Assembly (NCBI GenBank): GCA_003151745.1
Contig: PLYJ01000133.1
Span: 1-37,848, forward strand
Origin: Bacteroidota bacterium
GTDB lineage: Bacteria > Bacteroidota > Bacteroidia > AKYH767-A > 2013-40CM-41-45
DNA length: 37,848 bases
Reading direction: 5' to 3'
Part shown: positions 16,049 to 24,865 of the stretch, piece after piece
Layout: every line of letters starts with the position of its first letter
Numbering within the stretch: position 1 is the first letter of the stretch
Notes under the pieces: model-generated
Database searches by the model: none
Told to the model about the DNA's origin: nothing
What the model saw: only the letters and a program-made list of their open reading frames with translations
Translations under genes and position numbers: made by a program

Positions 16049-17083
16049 ATGGCTAAAAAAAACGAAATAGCAAAAGCAGGGTTCAATGAAATATTACTCT
16101 ACACCACTCCCAACGGAAAGGTGAAAGTGGAGATTTATTTACAAAATGATACAATATGGCTTACACAGCAAAAGATAGCCGACTTATTTGGTGTTCAGCG
16201 ACCGGCTGTTACCAAGCATTTGAAAAACATTTTTGAATCGGGAGAGTTGCAGGAAAATTCAGTTAGTTCCATTTTGGAACATACTGCTGCTGATGGCAAA
16301 AAGTATGCTACACAATTTTATAATCTGGATGTTATTATCTCCGTTGGCTACCGCGTAAACAGCACACAAGCCACACACTTTCGTATATGGGCTACTGAAC
16401 GGCTAAAGGAATACATCATCAAGGGCTTTACGATGGATGATGAACGTTTAAAAAATCCTAAAAATATTTTTGGCAAAGACTATTTTGAAGAGCAGCTTGC
16501 CCGTATCCGTGATATTCGTTCAAGCGAACGCAGGTTTTATCAGAAGATTACAGACATCTATTCGCAATGCAGTGCTGATTATGAAAAAGATGCTCAATTA
16601 ACCGAACAGTTTTTCGCCATCGTTCAAAACAAATTGCATTGGGCAATTACAGGGCACACTGCCGCTGAAATAGTGGCTTCAAGAGTGGATAGCAACAAAA
16701 CCAATATGGGGCTTAATACCTGGAAGAATGCACCCGGCGGCAAAATCAGAAAAACAGATATTGGCATTGCAAAAAACTATTTGAATGAAAAAGAATTAGA
16801 TGGATTGAACAGAATTGTAACTATGTATTTAGACTATGCCGAAAGCCAGGCGCAGAAAGGCGTTGTCATGTATATGAAAGATTGGGTAGCGCGGCTGGAT
16901 GCCTTTTTAAAATTTAATGAACGGGCTATATTGAAAGATGCAGGCAAAGTATCGCATGAAATAGCATTGGCATTGGCTGAAAAAGAATTTGATAAATACC
17001 GCATTGTGCAAGACCGCCTCATAGAAAGCGATTTTGATAAAGAAGTAAAGAAATTAGGAGAGGTGAAAAAGAAAAAGAAATGA
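16049..17083 (+). CDS. RhuM-family protein
   Basis: The 344-residue protein matches the virulence-protein RhuM family. An N-terminal winged helix is visible (WLTQQKIADLFGVQRPAVTKHLKNIFESGEL, about 37-67), then the conserved YNLDVIISVGYRVNSTQATHFRIWATERLKEYIIKGFTMDDERLKN block (about 91-137), DYFEEQLARIRDIRSSERRFYQKITDIY, and a C-terminal basic tail. RhuM proteins are repeatedly found inside type I restriction loci and genomic islands; their biochemical role is not established. The DNA-binding N-terminus suggests regulation or DNA association. The spacer upstream is 102 bases, so it may have its own promoter. ATG 16049 has an A-rich leader. Confidence 0.88.
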   Translation: MAKKNEIAKAGFNEILLYTTPNGKVKVEIYLQNDTIWLTQQKIADLFGVQRPAVTKHLKNIFESGELQENSVSSILEHTAADGKKYATQFYNLDVIISVGYRVNSTQATHFRIWATERLKEYIIKGFTMDDERLKNPKNIFGKDYFEEQLARIRDIRSSERRFYQKITDIYSQCSADYEKDAQLTEQFFAIVQNKLHWAITGHTAAEIVASRVDSNKTNMGLNTWKNAPGGKIRKTDIGIAKNYLNEKELDGLNRIVTMYLDYAESQAQKGVVMYMKDWVARLDAFLKFNERAILKDAGKVSHEIALALAEKEFDKYRIVQDRLIESDFDKEVKKLGEVKKKKK

Positions 17084-17131
17084 GTAATCAAAACATCAAC
17101 AAACCCCTTTTACGGTAACAAATAACTAATT

Positions 17132-18331
17132 ATGCCCACCCCTACATTGCAACAACCCAAACAAAAACTTAAGCATACTGCCATTGGTGATATTCCAAGT
17201 GATTGGGAGATAAAATCCGTTGGAGAGGCATTCAAGATTTGTAATAATCTAAGGCTTCCAATAAGCGAAGAAGAAAGAAAGAAAGTTAAAGGGATATATC
17301 CTTATTATGGACCAACAAAGATTCAGGGCTATATTAATGAATATAGAATAGAAGGAAAATATGCTTTAATTGGTGAAGACGGCGACCATTTTCTAAAATG
17401 GAGAGAGCTGCCAATGACAATTCTTGTCGAAGGGAAATTTAATGTAAATAATCATGCTCATATTATCCAAGGCAAGGAAAATCTAACTGAATGGTTTTTT
17501 TATTTTTTTAACCATAGAGAGTTAACGCCCCATTTAACCAGACAAGGTGCTGGAAGATATAAGCTAACAAAGGATGCGCTTGGTAAGATTTTATGTCCAT
17601 TGCCTCCCCTCCCCGAACAAAAAGCCATTGCCCACATCCTCAGTTTGATGGACACAGGCATCAACAAAAACAATTCACTCATTGCTAAAAAAGAATTGCA
17701 GAAAAAATGGCTGATGCAAAATTTATTGTCCGGGAAGAAGAGGTTAAAGGGATTTGCCGGAGAATGGAAGGAATTTCTCTTAGGTGATATATTTACTGAA
17801 AGAACAGAAACAAAATATTTTGATCTGCCTCTTCTTTCCGTTGGAGCAAATGGGATCTATCCGCAATCAGATTCAATAAAAAAAGATACTTCAAACGAAG
17901 ATAAATCAAAATACAAAAGAATTTGCCCCGGTGATATTGGTTACAACACGATGCGTATGTGGCAAGGCAGAAGTGCATTATCACAGTTGGAAGGAATTGT
18001 AAGTCCTGCCTACACTATTGTTACCCCTAAGAAAAATGCTGACTCGCTTTTCTTCTCCTACCTTCTCAAAGCACCAAAGTTGATGAATCTCTTTTGGCGT
18101 AACTCTCAGGGATTAGTTGACGATACATTGAATTGCAAGTTTAAAGATTTTGAAATCGTGAAAGTACATCTTCCAAAATCGAAAGAAGAACAAGCTGCCA
18201 TTGCAAAAGTATTGCAGGCAGCCGACAATGAAATACAACTGTTAAAAGCCAAAACAGAAAAGCTAAAGGAGCAGAAAAGAGGGTTGATGCAGGTGTTGTT
18301 GACAGGGAAGGTGAGAGTTAAAATTAAATAA
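17132..18331 (+). CDS. hsdS: Type I restriction specificity subunit (two TRDs)
   Basis: This 399-residue protein has the full two-half architecture. TRD1 lies at about 20-160 and ends RQGAGRYKLTKDALGKILCPLPPLPEQKAI. The first conserved helix is at about 165-200. TRD2 begins at FAGEWKEFLLGDIF (about 209) and ends KDFEIVKVHLPKSKEEQAAIAKVL, followed by the second conserved helix (LLKAKTEKLKEQKRGLMQVLLTGKVRVK). It sets the DNA target for HsdM and HsdR. It shares little visible sequence with the half-size HsdS at 13136, so two specificities may coexist with one HsdM. A short N-terminal extension MPTPTLQQPKQKLK precedes the usual start of TRD1. Confidence 0.93.
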   Translation: MPTPTLQQPKQKLKHTAIGDIPSDWEIKSVGEAFKICNNLRLPISEEERKKVKGIYPYYGPTKIQGYINEYRIEGKYALIGEDGDHFLKWRELPMTILVEGKFNVNNHAHIIQGKENLTEWFFYFFNHRELTPHLTRQGAGRYKLTKDALGKILCPLPPLPEQKAIAHILSLMDTGINKNNSLIAKKELQKKWLMQNLLSGKKRLKGFAGEWKEFLLGDIFTERTETKYFDLPLLSVGANGIYPQSDSIKKDTSNEDKSKYKRICPGDIGYNTMRMWQGRSALSQLEGIVSPAYTIVTPKKNADSLFFSYLLKAPKLMNLFWRNSQGLVDDTLNCKFKDFEIVKVHLPKSKEEQAAIAKVLQAADNEIQLLKAKTEKLKEQKRGLMQVLLTGKVRVKIK

Positions 18332-18387
18332 GCATTTACATTTTTTATTTATGCTATTTATTTGTGGTATATTAAAATTCAAAAATT

Positions 18388-19623
18388 ATGATTTATAGCA
18401 GAACAAGCGTTACAATTAATGCACTGGCAGAGCAGCGATTCTCTGAATTTACAGACGAATACCGTAACCAATTAAAAAGTGAAATTGAATCTCAGCCGAA
18501 AGATTATATTTTAAAAATAGTTGAAAACGAATACACGCAATATCTTATTGAGAAATATACATTGAATGAGTTGGCTGTTGATAGGGTTGACTTTGAAACA
18601 TTGCAACCGGAGAAAATATATTTTCATGGTGAAAATCATCGGGGTGAAGGAACCAAGGTCGAGGGGTATAGAATATCTTCTGTTTATAAATATAGTGGAT
18701 CCCCAATCTTATTTAAGATGGCTCCTGGTTCAAGAACCATAGTATCTCACCCGATTACTGTTAATTCTGAAAATAACTCCCTGATATTATCAGTAGAAGT
18801 TTATACTCTTGATCCGCAAGTCTATTCTGGCAGCCGGAGCAGAGCTTTGAATGACGCATTGATAAATATTCCGAATTTAAATAAGGAAGTAAAACAATGG
18901 AATTATGATCTTCCAAGATTGGTCGAAATGTATTTCAAAGCTGTAAAAGAAAAATACCTGAAAGAGAACAAGTTCTTTGAACAAATAAATGTAAAAGTGA
19001 ACAACGATACGGACTCCATTTACTCTGTTCCTTCGATAAAAAGAAAAATCATCCCTCAGCCTGTTGTTTCCGATAAGAAAGTCTTTTCAGGTGTTCCTTC
19101 TTTTCCTGACTCAGTTTACAAGGACATTTTAAAGGTGATTCATGACCTTGGCAAATCCATGGAGAAGAAACCGGCTACCTACAAGGATAAGAGCGAAGAA
19201 GATTTGCGTGATAATATTCTGATGTTTTTGGAAACAAGATATGATGCAACAACCGCCACTGGTGAAACATTTAACAAAAGCGGAAAAACAGACATCCTCT
19301 TAAAATATCAGGACGGCACAAATTTGTTTGTTGCAGAATGCAAGTATTGGGATGGCGCAGTTGTAATGAACGATGCTATTGACCAGCTTTTTGACAGGTA
19401 TCTAACCTGGCGCGATTCAAAAGCTGCGCTAATACTATTTGTTCAACGTGTTGATTTTTCGACAGTGCTTTCTACCATAAAAGAGGAGGCAATAAAGCAC
19501 AAATACTATTTAAAGGAAGTAAACACCAAAGATGATTCTTCATTCGCTTATGAATTTCATTTCCCCGGTGACAAAGCTAAGGTGATACAACTTGAAATAA
19601 TGGCATTTCATTTTAAAAAATAA
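18388..19623 (+). CDS. Putative PD-(D/E)XK nuclease, unknown N-terminal domain
   Basis: The 411-residue protein has a C-terminal nuclease-like core: a helix carrying EEDLRDNILMFLE, then TGETFNKSGKTDILL with Asp302, a short turn, and LFVAECKYW with Glu317 and Lys319. This is the D-x(14)-E-x-K pattern of the PD-(D/E)XK superfamily. The helix IDQLFDRYLTWRDSKAALILFV follows, as in many such folds. The first 230 residues are not recognised and have no signal peptide. It lies 56 bases behind hsdS and 14 bases before the DUF3800 gene. A second effector nuclease of the island is the likeliest role; the target is unknown. Confidence 0.75.
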   Translation: MIYSRTSVTINALAEQRFSEFTDEYRNQLKSEIESQPKDYILKIVENEYTQYLIEKYTLNELAVDRVDFETLQPEKIYFHGENHRGEGTKVEGYRISSVYKYSGSPILFKMAPGSRTIVSHPITVNSENNSLILSVEVYTLDPQVYSGSRSRALNDALINIPNLNKEVKQWNYDLPRLVEMYFKAVKEKYLKENKFFEQINVKVNNDTDSIYSVPSIKRKIIPQPVVSDKKVFSGVPSFPDSVYKDILKVIHDLGKSMEKKPATYKDKSEEDLRDNILMFLETRYDATTATGETFNKSGKTDILLKYQDGTNLFVAECKYWDGAVVMNDAIDQLFDRYLTWRDSKAALILFVQRVDFSTVLSTIKEEAIKHKYYLKEVNTKDDSSFAYEFHFPGDKAKVIQLEIMAFHFKK

Positions 19624-19637
19624 TAAAGAGAAAAGCA

Positions 19638-20312
19638 ATGATAAATAAAACCTTTAACTTTTATTGTGATGAAAGTTGTCATTTAGAAAATGACAAACAA
19701 CCTTTCATGCTCATAGGGTATGTAAGCTGTGCTTACAACCAGGTAAAACTCCATTCAAAAAATATCCGTCAGTTAAAAGCCAAGCATTTTGTCTTTTACG
19801 AAACCAAATGGACTGGTTTGTCAAAATCAGCTTATCCGCTTTATAACGATCTGATAGATTATTTCTTCGCCACCGATTTGCAATACAGGGCAATCGTAAT
19901 AGATAAAAGCCAGCTTAGACATGAAGAGTTTAATCAAAGCCATGACGATTTTTATTATAAAATGTATTTCCAGTTGCTAAACAAAAAGCTGATTCCTGAA
20001 CATAATTACAATATCTACCTCGACATCAAGGACACAAGAAGTGCAAAAAAAGTAAATGGACTTAAAAAATTTCTGAACAATAATTTCATTACCGTTCGCA
20101 ACCTCCAGAATATACATTCACATGAAAGTGAATTAATGCAATTAACAGACATCATTACAGGAGCGTTGTCATACAAGTTAAGAGGATTAGATAAAGTTAT
20201 TGCCAAAGTCAAAATCATTGAAAAAATACAACAACACAGCAAGCACCCGTTAACTCAATCCACTTCAAAGGATCATCAAAAGTTTAACCTGTTTTTTATT
20301 GACCTGAAATAA
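19638..20312 (+). CDS. DUF3800-domain protein
   Basis: The 224-residue protein opens with NFYCDESCH (Asp11, Glu12, Ser13), the hallmark of DUF3800. It continues with an acidic strand IYLDIKDT (Asp129, Asp132) and ends with SHESELMQLTDIITGAL (Glu165, Asp171). DUF3800 is thought to adopt an RNase-H-like fold, and these acidic residues would form the metal site. The family is common in defence islands and phages; activity is inferred, not shown. It starts 14 bases after the PD-(D/E)XK gene and ends 5 bases before the next gene, so the three are almost certainly co-transcribed. Confidence 0.82.
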   Translation: MINKTFNFYCDESCHLENDKQPFMLIGYVSCAYNQVKLHSKNIRQLKAKHFVFYETKWTGLSKSAYPLYNDLIDYFFATDLQYRAIVIDKSQLRHEEFNQSHDDFYYKMYFQLLNKKLIPEHNYNIYLDIKDTRSAKKVNGLKKFLNNNFITVRNLQNIHSHESELMQLTDIITGALSYKLRGLDKVIAKVKIIEKIQQHSKHPLTQSTSKDHQKFNLFFIDLK

Positions 20313-20317
20313 TTGCC

Positions 20318-20854
20318 ATGCCATTAAATTTATTAAAGAAATATCCGGAACTGTTGGAGTTGGCTCATCTGAATGACGCTAAACGAAAAGAATCACTCTA
20401 TAGTATTTTTAAAAGAGATATTGAAGATAATCGGGAATTAAACTTTCGAACAAAGATTATCTGGCCTGTAACGGGTGAAGAGCCGCCTATGACTATACTT
20501 TTCAAGCACCTAACCACCGAAGAAACTCAGGTGCTAGGTGAAAACGGGAAAACGTATCCTAAACGATTCTTCGAGATGGACAGGTCACAAAGATTGCACT
20601 GGATAAGATTTCATTTAGAAGAACAAAAAAAGAGCAATGTTGAGGTTTTCAGTGCGGAGGAGAGGGATCAGAAGAAAAGGCAGGACATTATCCGAACTTA
20701 TATTTATGATGTTGAGCAGAAATACATAATTGTTCTGGATCCTCAGCGAAGTCAAAAGGATTATTACCTGGTTACCGCTTATTATCTTAATAAGGAATAC
20801 GGAGAGAAAAAGATAAAGAAACTATTAAAAAATAAACTGCCGGAAGTCCATTAA
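20318..20854 (+). CDS. Small protein with possible BECR-type RNase fold
   Basis: The protein has 178 residues. An N-terminal helical segment (LLKKYPELLELAHL) and a middle part (HWIRFHLEEQKK, 94-105) precede a C-terminal region reading TYIYDVEQKYIIVLDPQRSQKDYYLVTAYYLNKEYGEKKI (about 127-166). The C-terminal strand pattern with a DYYLVTAYYL core resembles barnase-EndoU-RelE (BECR) type phage-linked nucleases, but I cannot confirm the family. It lies 5 bases after the DUF3800 gene and is the last gene before a strong hairpin, so the two could form a pair, possibly toxin with partner. Confidence 0.5.
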   Translation: MPLNLLKKYPELLELAHLNDAKRKESLYSIFKRDIEDNRELNFRTKIIWPVTGEEPPMTILFKHLTTEETQVLGENGKTYPKRFFEMDRSQRLHWIRFHLEEQKKSNVEVFSAEERDQKKRQDIIRTYIYDVEQKYIIVLDPQRSQKDYYLVTAYYLNKEYGEKKIKKLLKNKLPEVH

Positions 20855-20861
20855 AAACGCA

Positions 20862-20893
20862 GGGCTCGATACATATCATGATGTATCGAGCCC
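20862..20893 (+). terminator. 13-bp stem hairpin ending the first hsd transcription unit
   Basis: GGGCTCGATACAT (20862-20874) and ATGTATCGAGCCC (20881-20893) are perfect arms with a six-base loop. No long T-run follows, so Rho-independent action is uncertain, but position 8 bases after the last stop suits a terminator or 3'-end protecting stem. Confidence 0.65.
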
Positions 20894-21322
20894 CGAAACT
20901 CCTTTATCCAAATGGTAAAATGAGCGATGCAAAGATACAATACTTACGATGCAAATGCACCATGGTTACATTACATATTGTTGTAAGTCATTGATAAACA
21001 GTGACAAAAAATGTTTAAAATCAAAAAAAGAAGCTGAAATGATAAAAAAATTAAACATTTTCATAGACATTTTAGACATTTATTTAGACATTATTTTCTG
21101 TAGAACATTGATTTTGAAGGCAATTTCGTGTTCTGATAGCTTCCATTTTAGTCAAACAAATAGACAAACTAATGCCCGATCAATTCCCTGTATTCTACCC
21201 GAAAATGATAAAACCATTGAAATTTAATCAAAAAAATGGGAAAAGAATTCTCTGTATTGAAGGTTAAATTCTCTATAAAAACTATTTTGTTGATCTCAAC
21301 TAAATGGTGACAATAAAGCAAA

Positions 21323-21345
21323 AAGCCAAACACAAGGTTTGGCTT
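21323..21345 (-). terminator. Terminator-like hairpin reading leftwards
   Basis: AAGCCAAAC (21323-21331) pairs with GTTTGGCTT (21337-21345) around a five-base loop. On the minus strand the stem is followed by TTTTTGCTTTATTG, which fits a Rho-independent terminator. No annotated minus-strand gene precedes it, so it implies an unannotated short transcript. Confidence 0.6.
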
Positions 21346-21441
21346 CTTACCGATCCGGGACACCCGGGTCCAATTAGTTTTACTGTAGTGGAGGTATAAA
21401 GATACTATTTATGTCAACAACATTTAGAGAGTTAAATAAAA

Positions 21442-21460
21442 CCGCACCCTGTTGGTGCGG
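21442..21460. promoter_or_regulatory. Hairpin in the hsdR leader
   Basis: CCGCACC (21442-21448) and GGTGCGG (21454-21460) form a 7-bp GC-rich stem with loop CTGTT, about 80 bases before the hsdR start. It is a candidate leader-RNA element; no known riboswitch class is recognised. Confidence 0.4.
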
Positions 21461-21540
21461 AGCGCATGTACGGCTTGCGTGGCCAGAGCCTTGCCCTTTG
21501 GGTAAGACGGAAGCAAAATTAGAAAAAATTTATTTATAAA

Positions 21541-24500
21541 ATGGAAACACCCAGCTTTAAAGAAGAGCATATTTCGCAAATACCCGCCCTGCAATTACTC
21601 ATTAACCTGGGCTTTCAATACCTGTCCCCCGCCAAAGCATTAGAAGCCCGTGGCAATAAAACATCCTCCGTATTGTTGGAGAATATTTTGCGCAATGCTT
21701 TGCAAAATATCAATACCATCAATTACAAAAGCGGCAGCTACAAGTTTTCAGATTCCAATATTCAGTACGCCGTACAGTCATTAAAAGAGTTGCCCATGCA
21801 GGAGGGCTACATGATTGCAAGCCAGCATCTGTATGATTTAATCACCTTGGGTAAAAGCTTCGAGCAGGCAATTGAAGGAGATAAGAAAAGCTTTACGCTT
21901 CGCTTCATTGATTGGGAAAACCCTGCCAACAATGTATTCCACGTCACAGAAGAATACAATGTGCTTCGCTCATCAAGCTCCGAACATTACCGCCCTGATA
22001 TTGTTTTATTCGTCAATGGCATTCCGTTAGTAGTGATCGAATGTAAACGCCCTGACATTAAAGATTCGCTGGATCAGGCAATCTCCCAAAGCATACGCAA
22101 TCAGCAGGAAGACGGCGTCCGTTCATTGTATGTCTATTCGCAATTGGTAATGGCATTGGCAGTGAATGAAGCACGTTACGCAACAACCGGCACAGGAGAA
22201 GAATTCTGGAGCTTGTGGAAAGAAAAATTTGGTAGGGGCGGAAAATCTTCCGCCCAATCTGAAGAAGAAAAGCAATACAAGGTATCGCTGCATCGCATTA
22301 AAAATACTCCTCTCACCGAGGGCAATACAAAAGCATTGTTCGCAGGTCGCTTCAAGTATGTGAGGCAATACTTTGAAGAATTAGAAAAGCAGGAACGCCG
22401 ATATACAGCACAGGATGAAATGCTTTATAATTTATGTCGCCCCGAACGCCTGCTTGATTTGATTTTCAATTTCATCATCTACGATGAAGGTGAAAAAAAG
22501 ATAGCACGGTTTCAGCAATACTTCACCGTTAAAAATGTTTTGCAGCGCATCAAAACATTTATGCCGGGAGAGGACAGGCGCAAAGGAGGCGTAATATGGC
22601 ATACACAAGGCAGCGGCAAATCATTAACAATGGTCATGCTTGCTCAGCAGATTGCAATGGATAAAAACATTCTCAATCCTAAAATCGTGCTGGTAACAGA
22701 TCGTATTGACTTAGATGATCAGATTACCAAAACGTTTAAAAAGTGCGGCAAGAGTGTAAAGAATGCTACGGTAGGCATCTCCAATGAAGTCAAGAAAAAA
22801 TTAGTGGGTGAATCGCTGACAGCAAAGGAAGCAAAAAAGTTAGCAGACGATACAAGCCTTGTCGGTTTGTTGCTCTATGATGATTCCATCATTACTGCTG
22901 TCATCAACAAATTTGAAGCAGCGGTAAAACAGATCAAAGGAGGTTTGAAATCAACGGAGATATTTGTCCTCATTGATGAGGCACACCGCTCACAGTACAA
23001 TACTTTCAATATCAACCTTCAAAAAGTTTTCCCTAACGCCTGTTTCATTGCATTCACAGGCACTCCACTGCTGAAGAAAGATAAGAGCACTGCCGCTAAA
23101 TTCGGCGGCATTGTTGACCCTGCATACACCATTGATGAAGCGGTTGCAGATAAGGCAGTAGTTCCGCTTTTGTTTGAAGGTCGTCATGCAATTCAAAATG
23201 TAAACGAAAGTCCTGTTGATGCCTATTTCAACATGATCTCGGAACCATTGTCAACCTATCAAAAGGCAGAGTTAAAAAAGAAGTTCAGCCGTGCTGACCA
23301 CTTAAATGAAGCGGAACAAAAAATTTATTGCCAGGCATGGGACATCAGCCGTCACTACCGTGACAACTGGAAAGGAACTGGATTTAAAGCGCAGTTAGTC
23401 ACCCCTTCAAAAGTTGCAGCGCTTAAATACAAGGAATACCTCGACGATATTGGCTATGTAACATCAGAAGTATTGATTTCAGCACCCGATGATCGTGAAG
23501 GCAGTGACAGCGCCTATGAAGCTCCGAATGATAAGGCAGTGGCATTTTGGAAAAAGATGATGGACAAATACGGCAGTCCTAAAAAATATCAGGATACCAT
23601 CATCAACAGTTTTAAGAAACAGGAATCACCTGAAATAATAATCGTAGTAGATAAACTCCTTACCGGCTTTGATGCTCCGCGAAATACTGTTATGTATATA
23701 ACGCGGAACTTTTCAAGTCCGCACACGCTGTTGCAGGCAATAGCCCGTGTTAATCGTGTGTATCCCGGCAAAGATTATGGTTACATTATTGACTATTACG
23801 GCATCATTGAGAACCTTGACATGGCATTGGCTGCCTATGACGTGTTTAAAGATTTTGATCAGGAAGACCTGATCGGCACCATTACTAACATCAAGGAAGA
23901 AATAAGCAAGCTTCCACAGGCACATTCTGAGTTATGGGACATCTTTAAGGAAATAAAAAATAAATATGATGAGTCTGCCTACGAAGAACTCTTGCGCGAT
24001 GAATCAATAAGAACCTTGTTCTACGATAAGCTTTCAAACTTTGCGCGTTTGTTAAAAATCGCCTTATCCTCTTTTGACTTTGAAAAAAATACACCTGAGA
24101 AGCAGGTGTTGAGATACAAAGAAGATGCAAAGTTTTTCCTGCAACTCCGTGTTGCAGTTAAGAAACGCTTCTCCGAGGAAATTGATTACCGTCAGTACGA
24201 ACAGCAAGTTCAAAAGCTGATTGACACACACATCACTTCTACCGAAGTGATTAAGATTACTGAATTGGTAAACATCTTCGATAAAGAAAGTTTCCAGAAG
24301 GAAGTGGAAAAAGTAGTTGGTGAAGCTGCCAAAGCAGATACCATTGCTACCCGGACGCAAAGAACAATCAATGTCAGGTGGGAAGAAGATCCTGCTTTCT
24401 ACAAAAAGTTTTCTGACATGCTGAAAGATACGATCAATGATTATATACAGAAAAGAATTTCCGAAACGGAATACCTTTCAAAAACAAAAACAATAAGTAA

Positions 24501-24864
24501 TGCCGTACTGAATCACACCAATGAAGATATTCCGCCCGAATTAAGTGACCGTGAAGTGGCACAGGCATTTTTCGGTATCACGTTAGAAACCATTAAAGAA
24601 AAGATTAAAGATAATGGAACTGGAAAAGAAATTGCTGCCAAAGCAGGAATTGAAATTGACAATGTGATCAGGGAAAAGGTAATTGATAATGGAAAGCCCT
24701 TGGTTGATTGGAAAGACAACGAAGATTTAATTGGTCAGGTAAACATTGCAGTGGGCGATGTGCTTTATGATTTAAAGAACGAGTACAATATTGACCTCTC
24801 AACTGCTGAAATAGACAGCATTGCCGAGGAATCAATAAAGGTTGCAATAAAAAGATATAAATAA
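21541..24864 (+). CDS. hsdR: Type I restriction endonuclease/translocase subunit R
   Basis: This full-length HsdR has 1107 residues. The N-terminal nuclease domain has Asp153 (RPDIVLF) and the E-x-K pair Glu167/Lys169 (VIECKRPD). Walker A is TQGSGKS (355-361), the DEAH box is 479-482, and a helicase second domain with LTGFDAPRNTVMYI and QAIARVNRVY follows. The C-terminal helical region docks to the methyltransferase core. With HsdM and HsdS it translocates and cuts unmodified DNA. It is separated from the other hsd genes by the 18388-20854 cassette and a 690-base spacer, so it is likely transcribed on its own. The ATG is certain. No disruption is seen. Confidence 0.96.
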   Translation: METPSFKEEHISQIPALQLLINLGFQYLSPAKALEARGNKTSSVLLENILRNALQNINTINYKSGSYKFSDSNIQYAVQSLKELPMQEGYMIASQHLYDLITLGKSFEQAIEGDKKSFTLRFIDWENPANNVFHVTEEYNVLRSSSSEHYRPDIVLFVNGIPLVVIECKRPDIKDSLDQAISQSIRNQQEDGVRSLYVYSQLVMALAVNEARYATTGTGEEFWSLWKEKFGRGGKSSAQSEEEKQYKVSLHRIKNTPLTEGNTKALFAGRFKYVRQYFEELEKQERRYTAQDEMLYNLCRPERLLDLIFNFIIYDEGEKKIARFQQYFTVKNVLQRIKTFMPGEDRRKGGVIWHTQGSGKSLTMVMLAQQIAMDKNILNPKIVLVTDRIDLDDQITKTFKKCGKSVKNATVGISNEVKKKLVGESLTAKEAKKLADDTSLVGLLLYDDSIITAVINKFEAAVKQIKGGLKSTEIFVLIDEAHRSQYNTFNINLQKVFPNACFIAFTGTPLLKKDKSTAAKFGGIVDPAYTIDEAVADKAVVPLLFEGRHAIQNVNESPVDAYFNMISEPLSTYQKAELKKKFSRADHLNEAEQKIYCQAWDISRHYRDNWKGTGFKAQLVTPSKVAALKYKEYLDDIGYVTSEVLISAPDDREGSDSAYEAPNDKAVAFWKKMMDKYGSPKKYQDTIINSFKKQESPEIIIVVDKLLTGFDAPRNTVMYITRNFSSPHTLLQAIARVNRVYPGKDYGYIIDYYGIIENLDMALAAYDVFKDFDQEDLIGTITNIKEEISKLPQAHSELWDIFKEIKNKYDESAYEELLRDESIRTLFYDKLSNFARLLKIALSSFDFEKNTPEKQVLRYKEDAKFFLQLRVAVKKRFSEEIDYRQYEQQVQKLIDTHITSTEVIKITELVNIFDKESFQKEVEKVVGEAAKADTIATRTQRTINVRWEEDPAFYKKFSDMLKDTINDYIQKRISETEYLSKTKTISNAVLNHTNEDIPPELSDREVAQAFFGITLETIKEKIKDNGTGKEIAAKAGIEIDNVIREKVIDNGKPLVDWKDNEDLIGQVNIAVGDVLYDLKNEYNIDLSTAEIDSIAEESIKVAIKRYK

Positions 24865-24865
24865 A

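Larger units (their letters stand above)
20894..21540. other. Structured gene-free spacer before hsdR
   Basis: I find no convincing gene here. The AT-rich left part has three TAGACATT words at 21064, 21073 and 21085. A minus-strand terminator-like hairpin lies at 21323-21345, then a GC-rich block around 21351-21371, and a hairpin CCGCACC/GGTGCGG at 21442-21460. The last 180 bases are markedly more GC-rich and structured than the surrounding spacer and could hold a leader RNA for hsdR or a small RNA. Confidence 0.5.

Noticed and set aside
13136-18331. Invertible hsdS phase-variation system
   Set aside because: The two hsdS genes have the same orientation, no long inverted repeats were seen between them, and no recombinase lies nearby in the hsd locus.
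20949-21227. 92-codon open frame in the hsdR spacer
   Set aside because: Low-complexity text (IDILDIYLDII) produced by the TAGACATT repeats, no family resemblance and no ribosome binding site.
21442-21490. Possible group II intron domain-V remnant (GCATGTACGG)
   Set aside because: The catalytic AGC...GAAA arrangement is missing and no reverse transcriptase or intron body is present.
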